A stretch of 7,236 nucleotides of DNA from Bacteroidota bacterium (GCA_029266015.1 JAJUFK010000117.1:1-7236); one strand, 5' to 3'. Counted from the first letter of the stretch, positions 1-7,216 are shown. Notes: generated by a model from the letters alone, not told the origin. Program-made: numbers and translations.

Positions 1-1254
1 ATAGCCGATGTTACCCACTATGTAAAATTAAACACCAAATTAGAAGAAGAAGCTAAACTAAGAGCTACATCGGTATATTTAGTTGACAGAGTGGTTCCCA
101 TGTTGCCCGAAAAATTATCGAACAAAGTTTGCTCTTTGCGTCCACACGAAGATAAACTTACATTTTCAGCAGTTTTTACTCTTGATTCTGAAGCTAATAT
201 TCTTAACGAGTGGTTTGGCAAAACAATTATAAATTCTAACAGAAGATTTACCTACGAAGAAGCACAGCAAGTAATAGAAACACATTCGGGTGATTTGGCA
301 CAAGAAATTCTCACTATGGATATGCTGGCAAAAAAATTACGCAACAAACGCTTTCTTTCGGGCGCAATTGCTTTTGACAAAAAAGAGGTAAAATTTAAAA
401 TCGACGAAAAAGGTAAACCTATTGGTGTATTTTATAAAGAATCAAAAGATGCCAACAAACTTATTGAAGAATTTATGCTTTTGGCAAATAAACGTGTTGC
501 CGAATTTATTGGTAAACGAAAACCTGCACCAACTTTTGTATACCGTATACATGATAAACCCGATGAATTTAAACTCAATGAATTTTCAAATTTTATAAAA
601 AAATTCGGATTCAAAATTAATACATCAGGGGGATTGGCTACTTCTAAATCTATCAATAAATTGTTAGATGAAATAAAAGAGAAAAAGGAACGAAATGTAT
701 TTGAAACTCTTGCTGTTCGTTCAATGGCTAAAGCGGTATATTCTACTATAAATATAGGACACTATGGCTTGGCTTTTTCACACTATAGCCATTTTACATC
801 GCCCATACGCAGATACCCCGATATGATGGCTCATAGATTACTTGAACGATATTTACACAATGAAAAATCGGTTTCGCAAGAAGAATACGAAGAACTGTGC
901 AAACATTCTTCGGCTCGTGAACAATTAGCCGCAAATGCCGAAAGAGCTTCAATAAAATACAAACAAGTAGAATTTATGAAAGACCACATTGGTCAAACAT
1001 TTGAAGGTGTTATATCAGGCATTACGGAATGGGGATTATATGTTGAACTTAAAGATAGCTTATGTGAAGGATTAGTATCTATAAGAGACCTGCAAGATGA
1101 CCAATATATATTTGACGAGAAAAATTATTGCTTACGTGGCAAATACAAAAATAAAGTATATACACTTGGCGACGATGTTACTGTAACCATAGCAAGAGCC
1201 GATTTAGCTAAACGACAACTAGATTACGTAATAGCTGAAAAAGATAGTGAGTAA
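1..1254 (+). CDS. rnr: Ribonuclease R (3'-5' exoribonuclease, RNB family), 5'-truncated by the window edge
   Basis: The frame is open from base 1, starting IADVTHYVKLNTKL, and gives 417 residues before TAA. This is the C-terminal part of an RNase II/RNase R protein, a processive hydrolytic 3'-5' exoribonuclease that degrades structured RNA in the cytoplasm. The RNB domain runs from the edge to about residue 320 and includes VDRVVPMLPEKLSN, the CSLRPHEDKLTFS segment and the family signature HFTSPIRRYPDMMAHR (bases 790-837), whose arginines contact the RNA phosphate at the active site. The catalytic aspartate cluster normally lies just upstream of IADV, so it is outside the window, as are the N-terminal cold-shock domains; about 300 residues should be missing. 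A C-terminal S1 RNA-binding domain starts near base 991 (GQTFEGVISGITEWGLYVEL). The protein ends a few residues after S1 (AEKDSE) and lacks the lysine-rich tail of E. coli RNase R. RNase R is preferred over RNase II from overall similarity. The gene converges on the lipoprotein gene downstream. Confidence 0.95.
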   Translation: MADVTHYVKLNTKLEEEAKLRATSVYLVDRVVPMLPEKLSNKVCSLRPHEDKLTFSAVFTLDSEANILNEWFGKTIINSNRRFTYEEAQQVIETHSGDLAQEILTMDMLAKKLRNKRFLSGAIAFDKKEVKFKIDEKGKPIGVFYKESKDANKLIEEFMLLANKRVAEFIGKRKPAPTFVYRIHDKPDEFKLNEFSNFIKKFGFKINTSGGLATSKSINKLLDEIKEKKERNVFETLAVRSMAKAVYSTINIGHYGLAFSHYSHFTSPIRRYPDMMAHRLLERYLHNEKSVSQEEYEELCKHSSAREQLAANAERASIKYKQVEFMKDHIGQTFEGVISGITEWGLYVELKDSLCEGLVSIRDLQDDQYIFDEKNYCLRGKYKNKVYTLGDDVTVTIARADLAKRQLDYVIAEKDSE

Positions 1255-1292
1255 CCATTTGATTTTTTTTGACATATATTCTATAGAAACAC

Positions 1293-1327
1293 AACAAAAA
1301 TGGGGACTTATGGTCCCCATTTTTGTT
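1293..1327. terminator. Bidirectional intrinsic terminator between convergent rnr and lipoprotein gene
   Basis: A perfect 15-bp inverted repeat (AACAAAAATGGGGAC and its complement) surrounds a 5-nt loop, TTATG. The GGGGAC/GTCCCC core is flanked by A5 and T5 tracts, so either strand gives a GC hairpin running into a U-rich stretch. It lies 38 nt after the rnr stop and 19 nt beyond the stop of the convergent lipoprotein gene, which is where a shared terminator is expected. Confidence 0.88.
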
Positions 1328-1346
1328 ATTTGATAAAGCGTATTAT

Positions 1347-1847
1347 TTAAAAATTATTAGTTGGACTAAATTTAAACTTAAGTACCGCTTCCCACATCAG
1401 CGTATCGGTAACTTCTACAACTTCAAACAATACATATCCGTCTTTACAACGAGCACCAAACACATGTCCCGGAATCAACGGGTTTATAATAGTATCCCAA
1501 TTGGTATTGATAGATCGTATTTTTGTAATATCTGTTGTTCCATAATTCTTAATTTGACATTCATAATGTACAGTATCTATTTGTGAATTTCGGAACCACA
1601 CATATTGAGAATAACTCGGATATTGAGGATGTGTTCCACGCCCCGAATGCCAACCAATTACTCCCCCATCATTCATATTTGTTTCCCAATATGAGGTATC
1701 CATTTTGGCGGCAGAAAAATCATACCCAAAATGACCAACAGTATCAATAATAAATCCTTTTTCTGAAGTTTCAGGCTCTACATCGCCGCTACACGAAGTA
1801 AAATAGACTACAGAAAATAATGCAGCAATACATAATAATTTTTTCAT
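1347..1847 (-). CDS. Putative lipoprotein of unrecognised family
   Basis: This 166-aa protein is not one I recognise. The N-terminus (MKKLLCIAALFSVVYFTSC) has a lysine-rich start, a hydrophobic stretch and a lipobox-like FTSC ending at Cys19, so it is probably processed by signal peptidase II and lipid-anchored. Residues after the cysteine (SGDVEPETSE) are acidic, which in Bacteroidota can mark lipoproteins for the cell surface; that is only suggestive here. The mature part is about 148 residues with no further membrane segment. Conserved with the neighbouring broken copy are IDT..., a GYDFS motif near residue 41, YVWF (82-85), CQIK (97-100), INTNWD (113-118) and GHVFGARCKDGYVLFEV (127-143). 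Two cysteines (97 and 134) recur in both copies and could form a disulfide outside the cytoplasm. The start is fixed by the signal peptide. It has its own promoter match and ends at a shared terminator. Function is unknown. Confidence 0.85.
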   Translation of the reverse strand: MKKLLCIAALFSVVYFTSCSGDVEPETSEKGFIIDTVGHFGYDFSAAKMDTSYWETNMNDGGVIGWHSGRGTHPQYPSYSQYVWFRNSQIDTVHYECQIKNYGTTDITKIRSINTNWDTIINPLIPGHVFGARCKDGYVLFEVVEVTDTLMWEAVLKFKFSPTNNF

Positions 1848-1875
1848 AATTCATAAGTATAAGTTAAACAATATA

Positions 1876-1908
1876 CAAAGGTACATATTCAAAAAATTTT
1901 TTTACAAA
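1876..1908 (-). promoter_or_regulatory. Bacteroidota-type promoter for the 166-aa lipoprotein gene
   Basis: On the minus strand a TTTG (1905-1908) is followed after 21 bp by TACCTTTG (1876-1883), matching the Bacteroidota consensus TTTG / TAnnTTTG. It would start transcription roughly 20-25 nt before the ATG at 1847. The -33 element begins only 2 nt after the stop codon of the upstream broken copy, so the intact gene does not depend on read-through from it. No Shine-Dalgarno sequence is visible. Confidence 0.65.
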
Positions 1909-1910
1909 AA

Positions 1911-2408
1911 TTAAAAGGAATTTTTTGTATTAAATGTATATTCGAGAACTATAATTTTTAAATTTGGACAAATTACTTGTTTTACCTTATACAATACATA
2001 TCCATCTCTACATTTAGCCCCGTAAACATGGCCCGTTGTTAACGGATCTATAAAACTATCCCAATTGGTATTAATTGTGTGAATAGTATCCATATCAGCT
2101 TCACCATAACATTTGATTTGGCATAAATGCTCTTCATGTATATCTTTATTTGAAAACCATATATATCCTCCATTCTCTGGAATTGCAACATTCATAGTCC
2201 CGGGGTGGCTTGTTACAATTTATCCATCATTACTATTTTTGCTTACATCTCGTGTAGTATCACATTTACCTTTTGAAAAATCAAATCCATAGGCATATAT
2301 TGTATCTATACCTACAGTTAATTTACCGGATGTAACTTCTTCTTTTTTACATGAAAAAAGAAACATTACTATGCATATTGTAATTGGGAATAAATTTTTA
2401 ATTGTCAT
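1911..2408 (-). pseudogene. Lipoprotein gene related to its neighbour, interrupted by an in-frame TAA
   Basis: Read through one internal stop, this frame encodes a protein of 164 residues plus the stop position, nearly the same length as the intact 166-aa neighbour. The first part (62 aa, 2220-2408) has a signal peptide with lipobox FLFSC (Cys20) followed by KKEE, which resembles the Bacteroidota surface-export signal, then IDT and GFDFS. TAA at 2220-2222 then breaks the frame, aligning with Gly62 of the intact copy. After the stop the same frame continues with ...YIWF, CQIK, INTNWD and GHVYGAKCRDGYVLYKV to a normal TAA at 1911. By hand alignment, about half the residues after the stop are identical to the intact copy, so the second half is former coding sequence. 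An ATG at 2193-2195 could restart translation, but the product would have no signal peptide. TAA ends every complete gene here, so stop reassignment is unlikely. A sequencing error or strain-specific mutation is possible. Confidence 0.8.
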
Positions 2409-2430
2409 ATCAATAGGGGTATTTATTATT

Positions 2431-2462
2431 CAAATATATATATTTTTTTAACTAATTCAAAA
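2431..2462 (-). promoter_or_regulatory. Bacteroidota-type promoter for the interrupted lipoprotein gene
   Basis: On the minus strand TTTTG (2458-2462) is followed after 19 bp by TATATTTG (2431-2438), a full match to TAnnTTTG. Transcription would begin about 15-20 nt before the ATG at 2408. The site lies downstream of the carB terminator, so the lipoprotein pair is a transcription unit separate from carAB. The intact promoter over a broken gene suggests recent loss. Confidence 0.65.
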
Positions 2463-2478
2463 TAAAATTAATACAATA

Positions 2479-2506
2479 AAAAAAGCCCGCTTGAGCGGGC
2501 TTTTTT
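2479..2506 (-). terminator. Rho-independent terminator of the carAB operon
   Basis: A 12-bp perfect stem made of A6 plus GCCCGC pairing with GCGGGC plus T6, with a 4-nt loop, begins 20 nt after the carB stop. On the minus strand the GC core is followed by seven T residues, the classic intrinsic form. The opposite strand also reads as a terminator, but no plus-strand gene ends here. Confidence 0.92.
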
Positions 2507-2526
2507 ATATGCTTTTTTGTACAATT

Positions 2527-5500
2527 TTAATTGTTTAGTTTGAATTCGTCCCAACTAAGGATTGATATATCATCTTGTTTTTTGTTGCAAAATGCTTCAA
2601 CAAACGCGCGTGCCAATCGTGCATTGGTTAGCAGCGGAATATTGAAATCTATTGCACTTCGGCGAATAATGTAGTCACGGTGCAATTCGGCTTTGCTCAA
2701 ATTTTTTGGTATGTTTATTACCAAATCAATTTTTTTCTCGCGCAACAACTCCAATGAATTTGGTTGTTTGTCTTCGTCGGGCCAATATACAAGTATGTTT
2801 GGAATATTATTTTCGTCAAGGAATCGCGATGAACCACCCGTAGCATGCAATACATATCCGTTTTCTACCAACAATTTGCAGGTTGACAATAAATCAACTT
2901 TGGATTTGATAGGTCCAGAAGAAATCAATATGTTTTTCTGCGGAATGCGGTAGCCTACCGATAGCATTGATTTTAATATAGCATCGTGGTAGTCTTCGCC
3001 CAAGCAACCAACCTCTCCTGTTGATGACATATCAACTCCCAACACAGGGTCGGCTTTTGACAATCGGCTGAATGAGAATTGCGATGCTTTTACTCCTATA
3101 TAATCAAGGTCAAACATTGATTTTTCGGGTTTTGTAAACGGTACACCAAGCATAATGCAAGTTGCTGTTTCTATAAAATCATGTTTAAATACTTTTGATA
3201 CAAACGGGAAGCTTCGCGATGCACGCAGGTTACATTCTATAACTTTAACATCGTTGTTTTTTGCCAGAAATTGCATATTAAACGGACCCGAAATGTTCAG
3301 TTCTTTTGCAATTTCTTTTGCAATTCGTTTGATGCGACGTATGGTTTCGAAATATAATTTTTGCGGAGGCAATACCATAGTAGCATCACCAGAGTGAACC
3401 CCTGCAAATTCTACGTGTTCAGAAATTGCATATATTTGAATTTTGCCGTCTTTTGCAACTGCATCTATTTCTATTTCTTTTGCTTCTTGTAAAAATTCGG
3501 TTACTACCACCGGATATTGTTTCGATACTTTTGCTGCAAGTGTTAAGAAATGTTCTAATTCGTCGCGATTGCTTACCACATTCATAGCAGCGCCCGAAAG
3601 CACGTATGACGGACGAATCAATACCGGAAATCCTACATTATCTACAAATGCATAGATATCGTCTATACTTGTTAATTCTTTCCACACCGGTTGGTCTATA
3701 CCTAAACTATCGAGCATCATAGAGAATTTATGTCTATTTTCGGCTCTATCGATACTTACCGGTGATGTTCCCAAAATAGGTACATTTTGACGGTGCAACT
3801 TCATTGCAAGATTGTTTGGGATTTGTCCGCCGGTTGAAACAATTACACCTTTAGGAGTCTCCAAATCTATGATGTCCATTACTCGTTCAAACGAAAGTTC
3901 GTCAAAATATAGTCGGTCGCATTCATCGTAGTCGGTACTTACTGTTTCAGGGTTATAATTTATCATTATCGATCTATACCCTTGTTTTTTGATGGTTTTA
4001 ATAGCGCTTACACCACACCAATCAAATTCTACACTACTACCAATTCTGTATGCTCCCGAACCTAATACAATTACTGATTTTGTATCATGTTCATATTCTA
4101 CATCGTTTTCGTTGCCGCCGTAAGTCATGTATAAGTAATTGGTTTGTGCAGGGAATTCTGCAGCAAGGGTATCAATTTTTTTAACAGCAGGTACTATTCC
4201 TAATTGTTTACGATACTCACGTACGTGCAATAAATCTTGTTCTATATTAGAAACTTCTGATTTCATTACATACCGAGCAATTTGAAAGTCAGAGAACCCG
4301 GCTTTTTTAGCCTCTTGCAGCAATTCTTTTGATAATTGCGTAAGCGAAGGTACATCTGATAATTTATTTTTTATATTGAAGATATTTTCGAGTTTATGCA
4401 AAAACCATTTGTCAATTTTGGTCAATTCCCATATTCTATCTACCGTCAATCCGGCATCAAATGCTTTTTCAATTGAGAAAATACGCATGTCGGTTGGATT
4501 TTGCAATTCATCTTCGAAATTATCGAATTCTATATCGCGGTTACCCACAAATCCGTGCATACCTTGTCCTACCATACGAAGACCTTTTTGGATTACCTCT
4601 TCGAAGCTGCGACCGATAGCCATAATTTCGCCTACCGATTTCATGCTCGACCCAATTTGTTTGGAAACGCCATTGAATTTATTTAAATCCCAACGTGGAA
4701 TTTTACATACAATATAGTCCAGAGCAGGTTCAAAACAGGCAGTAGTAGTTTTGGTTACATTATTTTTTAATTCATACAAACCAAATCCTAATCCCAATTT
4801 GGCAGCAACAAACGCAAGCGGATATCCGGTAGCTTTAGAAGCCAATGCAGACGAACGCGATAAACGAGCATTTACCTCAATTACCCTATAATCTTCGGAA
4901 TTTGGGTCGAGTGCATATTGAATATTACATTCGCCCACAATACCTATATGGCGAATTACTTTGATACCTATTTCGCGTAATTTATGATACTCGCTATTGG
5001 TAAGTGTTTGCGATGGAGCTACTACAATACTTTCGCCGGTATGAATTCCAAGCGGGTCAAAATTTTCCATATTACACACGGTAATACAGTTGTCGTAGCA
5101 GTCGCGAACCACCTCGTATTCTACTTCTTTCCACCCTTTGAGCGATTCTTCAATCAAGCACTGTGGCGAAAACGAAAATGCGGTTGCTGCCAATTTGCGT
5201 AATTCGGCATCGTTGTTACAAAACCCACTGCCTTGACCGCCCAATGTATACGCGGCACGCACAATTACTGGATACCCTAACTCATTGGCTGCAGCTACAG
5301 CCTCTTCAATAGAATTAGTAGCCTTGCTGCGAGCTGTTTTTACACCAATTTCATTTAATTTATCTACAAATAATTCGCGATCTTCGGTATCCATAATAGC
5401 TTGCACCGGGGTTCCAAGCACTTCGAGATTATATTTTTCTAAAATTCCCGATTTGTACAATGCAACACCACAGTTAAGAGCTGTTTGCCCACCAAATGCC

Positions 5501-5757
5501 AACAAAATACCATCGGGTTTTTCTTTTGCTATAACTTTTTCTACAAAATATGGCGTTACAGGTAAAAAGTAAATGGTATCGGCAATCCCTTCCGATGTTT
5601 GAACCGTAGCAATATTGGGATTTATTAGAACTGTATGAATTCCTTCTTCGCGTAAGGCTTTGAGTGCTTGCGAACCCGAATAATCAAATTCTCCTGCTTC
5701 ACCAATTTTTAACGCTCCCGAGCCAAGTATTAATGCTTTTTTTATATGTTTCTTCAT
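2527..5757 (-). CDS. carB: Carbamoyl-phosphate synthase large subunit
   Basis: This 1076-aa protein matches full-length CarB (1073 aa in E. coli). It makes carbamoyl phosphate from bicarbonate, two ATP and the ammonia delivered by CarA, for the pyrimidine and arginine pathways in the cytoplasm. Two homologous halves are clear. The first has the pre-ATP-grasp loop LGSGALKIGEAGEFDYSGSQ (11-30), AFGGQTALNCG (87-97), AYTLGGQGSG (169-178) and the metal-binding EVNARLSRSSALASKATG (294-311). A linker/oligomerisation region follows (about 400-550). The second has LGSGAYRIGSSVEFDWCG (565-582), STGGQIPNNLA (641-651), IRPSYVLSG (714-722), HVEFAGVHSGD (781-791) and ECNLRASRSFPFVSK (841-855). The MGS-like regulatory domain is about 938-1076. 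Glu783 and Asp791 correspond to the E. coli ornithine-site residues. ECNLRASRSFPFVSK and TKIDKWFLHK look more like eukaryotic CPS II than E. coli CarB. The start gives MKKHIKKALILGSG, the usual spacing to the first glycine loop. It follows carA by 53 nt with no promoter match between, so it is probably co-transcribed. Confidence 0.98.
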   Translation of the reverse strand: MKKHIKKALILGSGALKIGEAGEFDYSGSQALKALREEGIHTVLINPNIATVQTSEGIADTIYFLPVTPYFVEKVIAKEKPDGILLAFGGQTALNCGVALYKSGILEKYNLEVLGTPVQAIMDTEDRELFVDKLNEIGVKTARSKATNSIEEAVAAANELGYPVIVRAAYTLGGQGSGFCNNDAELRKLAATAFSFSPQCLIEESLKGWKEVEYEVVRDCYDNCITVCNMENFDPLGIHTGESIVVAPSQTLTNSEYHKLREIGIKVIRHIGIVGECNIQYALDPNSEDYRVIEVNARLSRSSALASKATGYPLAFVAAKLGLGFGLYELKNNVTKTTTACFEPALDYIVCKIPRWDLNKFNGVSKQIGSSMKSVGEIMAIGRSFEEVIQKGLRMVGQGMHGFVGNRDIEFDNFEDELQNPTDMRIFSIEKAFDAGLTVDRIWELTKIDKWFLHKLENIFNIKNKLSDVPSLTQLSKELLQEAKKAGFSDFQIARYVMKSEVSNIEQDLLHVREYRKQLGIVPAVKKIDTLAAEFPAQTNYLYMTYGGNENDVEYEHDTKSVIVLGSGAYRIGSSVEFDWCGVSAIKTIKKQGYRSIMINYNPETVSTDYDECDRLYFDELSFERVMDIIDLETPKGVIVSTGGQIPNNLAMKLHRQNVPILGTSPVSIDRAENRHKFSMMLDSLGIDQPVWKELTSIDDIYAFVDNVGFPVLIRPSYVLSGAAMNVVSNRDELEHFLTLAAKVSKQYPVVVTEFLQEAKEIEIDAVAKDGKIQIYAISEHVEFAGVHSGDATMVLPPQKLYFETIRRIKRIAKEIAKELNISGPFNMQFLAKNNDVKVIECNLRASRSFPFVSKVFKHDFIETATCIMLGVPFTKPEKSMFDLDYIGVKASQFSFSRLSKADPVLGVDMSSTGEVGCLGEDYHDAILKSMLSVGYRIPQKNILISSGPIKSKVDLLSTCKLLVENGYVLHATGGSSRFLDENNIPNILVYWPDEDKQPNSLELLREKKIDLVINIPKNLSKAELHRDYIIRRSAIDFNIPLLTNARLARAFVEAFCNKKQDDISILSWDEFKLNN

Positions 5758-5810
5758 GTGTATGATTGAACTTTCGTAATTACTAATCTATATCTATTGC
5801 GTTGTTTCTA

Positions 5811-6905
5811 TTATTTTTTTTGCTTGTACGCATCTACCATTTCCAAAAAATCATCGAATAATATTTCGGTATCGGTTGGTCCGCCGGTAGCTTCGGGGTG
5901 GAACTGTGCCGAGAATATGGGACGAGTTTTGTGTCTAATTCCCTCGCATGTGCCGTCGTTGTTGTTTACAAACAACAATTCCCAATCGCCCGATATTTGT
6001 TCTATATCTACGGTGTAGCCATGGTTTTGCGATGTAATAAAACAACGGTGTGTACCAACTTGTTGTACCGGTTGGTTGTGGCTACGATGACCATATTTAA
6101 GTTTGTAGGTACGTGCGCCACTTGCTAAGCCTAACAATAAATTTCCCATGCAAATTCCAAATACCGGATTGTTGCGTTTTTCAAGCGCTTTGCGAATATT
6201 GTCTACGGTTTTTTGAATTACCTCAGGATTACCCGGACCATTTGATATGAATAAGCCATCGTATTCCATATCGGAAAAATCGTAATCCCACGGTACTCGA
6301 ATTACTTGAGCGTCGCGTTTAAGGAAGCAGCGTATAATATTGTTTTTTACACCACAGTCTACGAGCAAAATTTTGCGAGAGCCGTTACCGTACACAACCG
6401 GTTCTTTTACGCTTACTTCGGCTACCACATTTTCTACTCCGGGGTCGAACATTGGTACATCTTGATTGTCGAACAATATTTTACCCAACATAGTACCGCT
6501 TTCTCGCAATTTTTTGGTAAGAGCACGTGTGTCTATTCCAAAAATACCCGGAAGCTTGTGTTCTTTGAACCAATCTGCCAAAGACTTTTCTGCATTCCAA
6601 TGACTGTGTTCAAACGAATAATCAGATACAACAAGACCAGATACTTGTATCTGGTCTGACTCATAAAATAACGGAATATTGTGTTCATCAAACTGCTTGC
6701 CGGGAACACCGTAGTTGCCAATAAGAGGGTATGTGGCAACCAATATTTGTCCTTTGTACGACGGGTCTGTTAAACTTTCAACATAACCGGTCATTGCGGT
6801 GTTAAACACTACCTCACCCGAAATCGATGTTTCGTACCCAAATGAGTATCCATGATACTCTGTTCCATCTGCTAAAACTAGCCTAACCTTCTTGTAATCT
6901 GGCAT
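5811..6905 (-). CDS. carA: Carbamoyl-phosphate synthase small subunit (glutamine amidotransferase)
   Basis: The 364-aa protein hydrolyses glutamine and channels ammonia to CarB. The N-terminal CarA domain (about 1-150) contains GEVVFNTAMTGY (30-41), the TDPSYKGQI segment (46-54) and GIDTRALTKKLR (123-134). The C-terminal class I glutamine amidotransferase domain (about 178-360) contains SNGPGNPE (221-228), the nucleophile loop GICMGN with Cys252, KLKYGHRSHNQPV (268-280), SQNHGY (292-297) and QFHPEA with His336 and Glu338, so the catalytic triad is complete. The odd point is residue 256: after CMGN the normally invariant Gln (Gln273 in E. coli, which contacts bound glutamine) is Leu (codon TTA, 6138-6140), giving GNLLLG instead of GNQLL. 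The length is slightly below that of E. coli CarA (382 aa) and normal for the family. The start MPDYKKVRLVLADG puts the first strand at the usual place. It is the first gene of the carAB operon, with a strong promoter match about 35 nt upstream of the ATG. Confidence 0.97.
   Translation of the reverse strand: MPDYKKVRLVLADGTEYHGYSFGYETSISGEVVFNTAMTGYVESLTDPSYKGQILVATYPLIGNYGVPGKQFDEHNIPLFYESDQIQVSGLVVSDYSFEHSHWNAEKSLADWFKEHKLPGIFGIDTRALTKKLRESGTMLGKILFDNQDVPMFDPGVENVVAEVSVKEPVVYGNGSRKILLVDCGVKNNIIRCFLKRDAQVIRVPWDYDFSDMEYDGLFISNGPGNPEVIQKTVDNIRKALEKRNNPVFGICMGNLLLGLASGARTYKLKYGHRSHNQPVQQVGTHRCFITSQNHGYTVDIEQISGDWELLFVNNNDGTCEGIRHKTRPIFSAQFHPEATGGPTDTEILFDDFLEMVDAYKQKK
6634..6657. repeat. Perfect 11-bp inverted repeat inside carA
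   Basis: AGACCAGATAC, two T residues, then the exact reverse complement GTATCTGGTCT. It covers carA codons from about Ser83 to Leu91. In the mRNA it would form a 10-bp stem with a CAAG loop. It lies in the middle of an intact reading frame, so it is not a terminator in the usual place, and no T-run follows it on the coding strand. Whether it has a role is unknown. Confidence 0.6.
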
Positions 6906-6940
6906 GTATATATATTTAATTATTTATTACACAAATTGCA

Positions 6941-6972
6941 CAAATATACACGTATAGGTTTTACGAGGCAAA
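6941..6972 (-). promoter_or_regulatory. Bacteroidota-type promoter for carAB
   Basis: On the minus strand TTTG (6969-6972) is followed after 20 bp by TATATTTG (6941-6948), a complete match to the Bacteroidota consensus. The -33 TTTG is the end of a run of ten T residues (6970-6979 as A on the plus strand), which may act like an upstream AT element. The predicted leader is about 30 nt, too short for an attenuator or riboswitch. The leader AATTAAATATATATAC has no Shine-Dalgarno sequence and is AT-rich up to the ATG. Confidence 0.75.
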
Positions 6973-7216
6973 AAAAAAACATTGAGTTATCAACAAGTTT
7001 TTACATGGTTTAGGTCATAAATAATACTTGATATATAAAAACAATATTTACTGTTACATCAAATGCATTTGTATATACATTTTAAGGTATATTTTTTTAT
7101 ATTCTTGCGTATAAAGTATTAATTTTGGACTTTATTAACAAGTATTACGTTAATAAACATATAAAGTACCCAAAGAAAAGCTGTATTCTACCACAAGTAT
7201 TCCAAATATTTTGCAT

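Noticed and set aside
18..221. Minus-strand open frame of 67 codons opposite rnr
   Set aside because: It overlaps the highly conserved RNB domain in frame 1, and its translation has no recognisable features.
1323..1586. Plus-strand open frame of 87 codons opposite the intact lipoprotein gene
   Set aside because: It is antisense to a gene with a clear signal peptide, a paralogue and a promoter, and it starts inside the terminator stem. It is a shadow frame.
2196..2222. Stop-codon recoding (selenocysteine, or reassigned TAA) in the broken lipoprotein
   Set aside because: The codon is TAA rather than TGA, there is no obvious downstream recoding structure, and TAA ends rnr, carA, carB and both lipoprotein frames.
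5758..5810. Possible separate carB promoter or regulatory hairpin in the carA-carB gap
   Set aside because: The 53-nt gap has no TAnnTTTG on the minus strand and no stable inverted repeat, so co-transcription from the carA promoter is simpler.
6906..6940. Pyrimidine or arginine-responsive riboswitch or attenuator in the carA leader
   Set aside because: The promoter position leaves about 30 nt of AT-rich leader with no hairpin and no T-run terminator.
6987..6995. TTATCAACA, one mismatch from a DnaA box (TTATCCACA)
   Set aside because: It is a single imperfect copy in AT-rich DNA with no cluster, no dnaA or dnaN neighbour and no other origin features.
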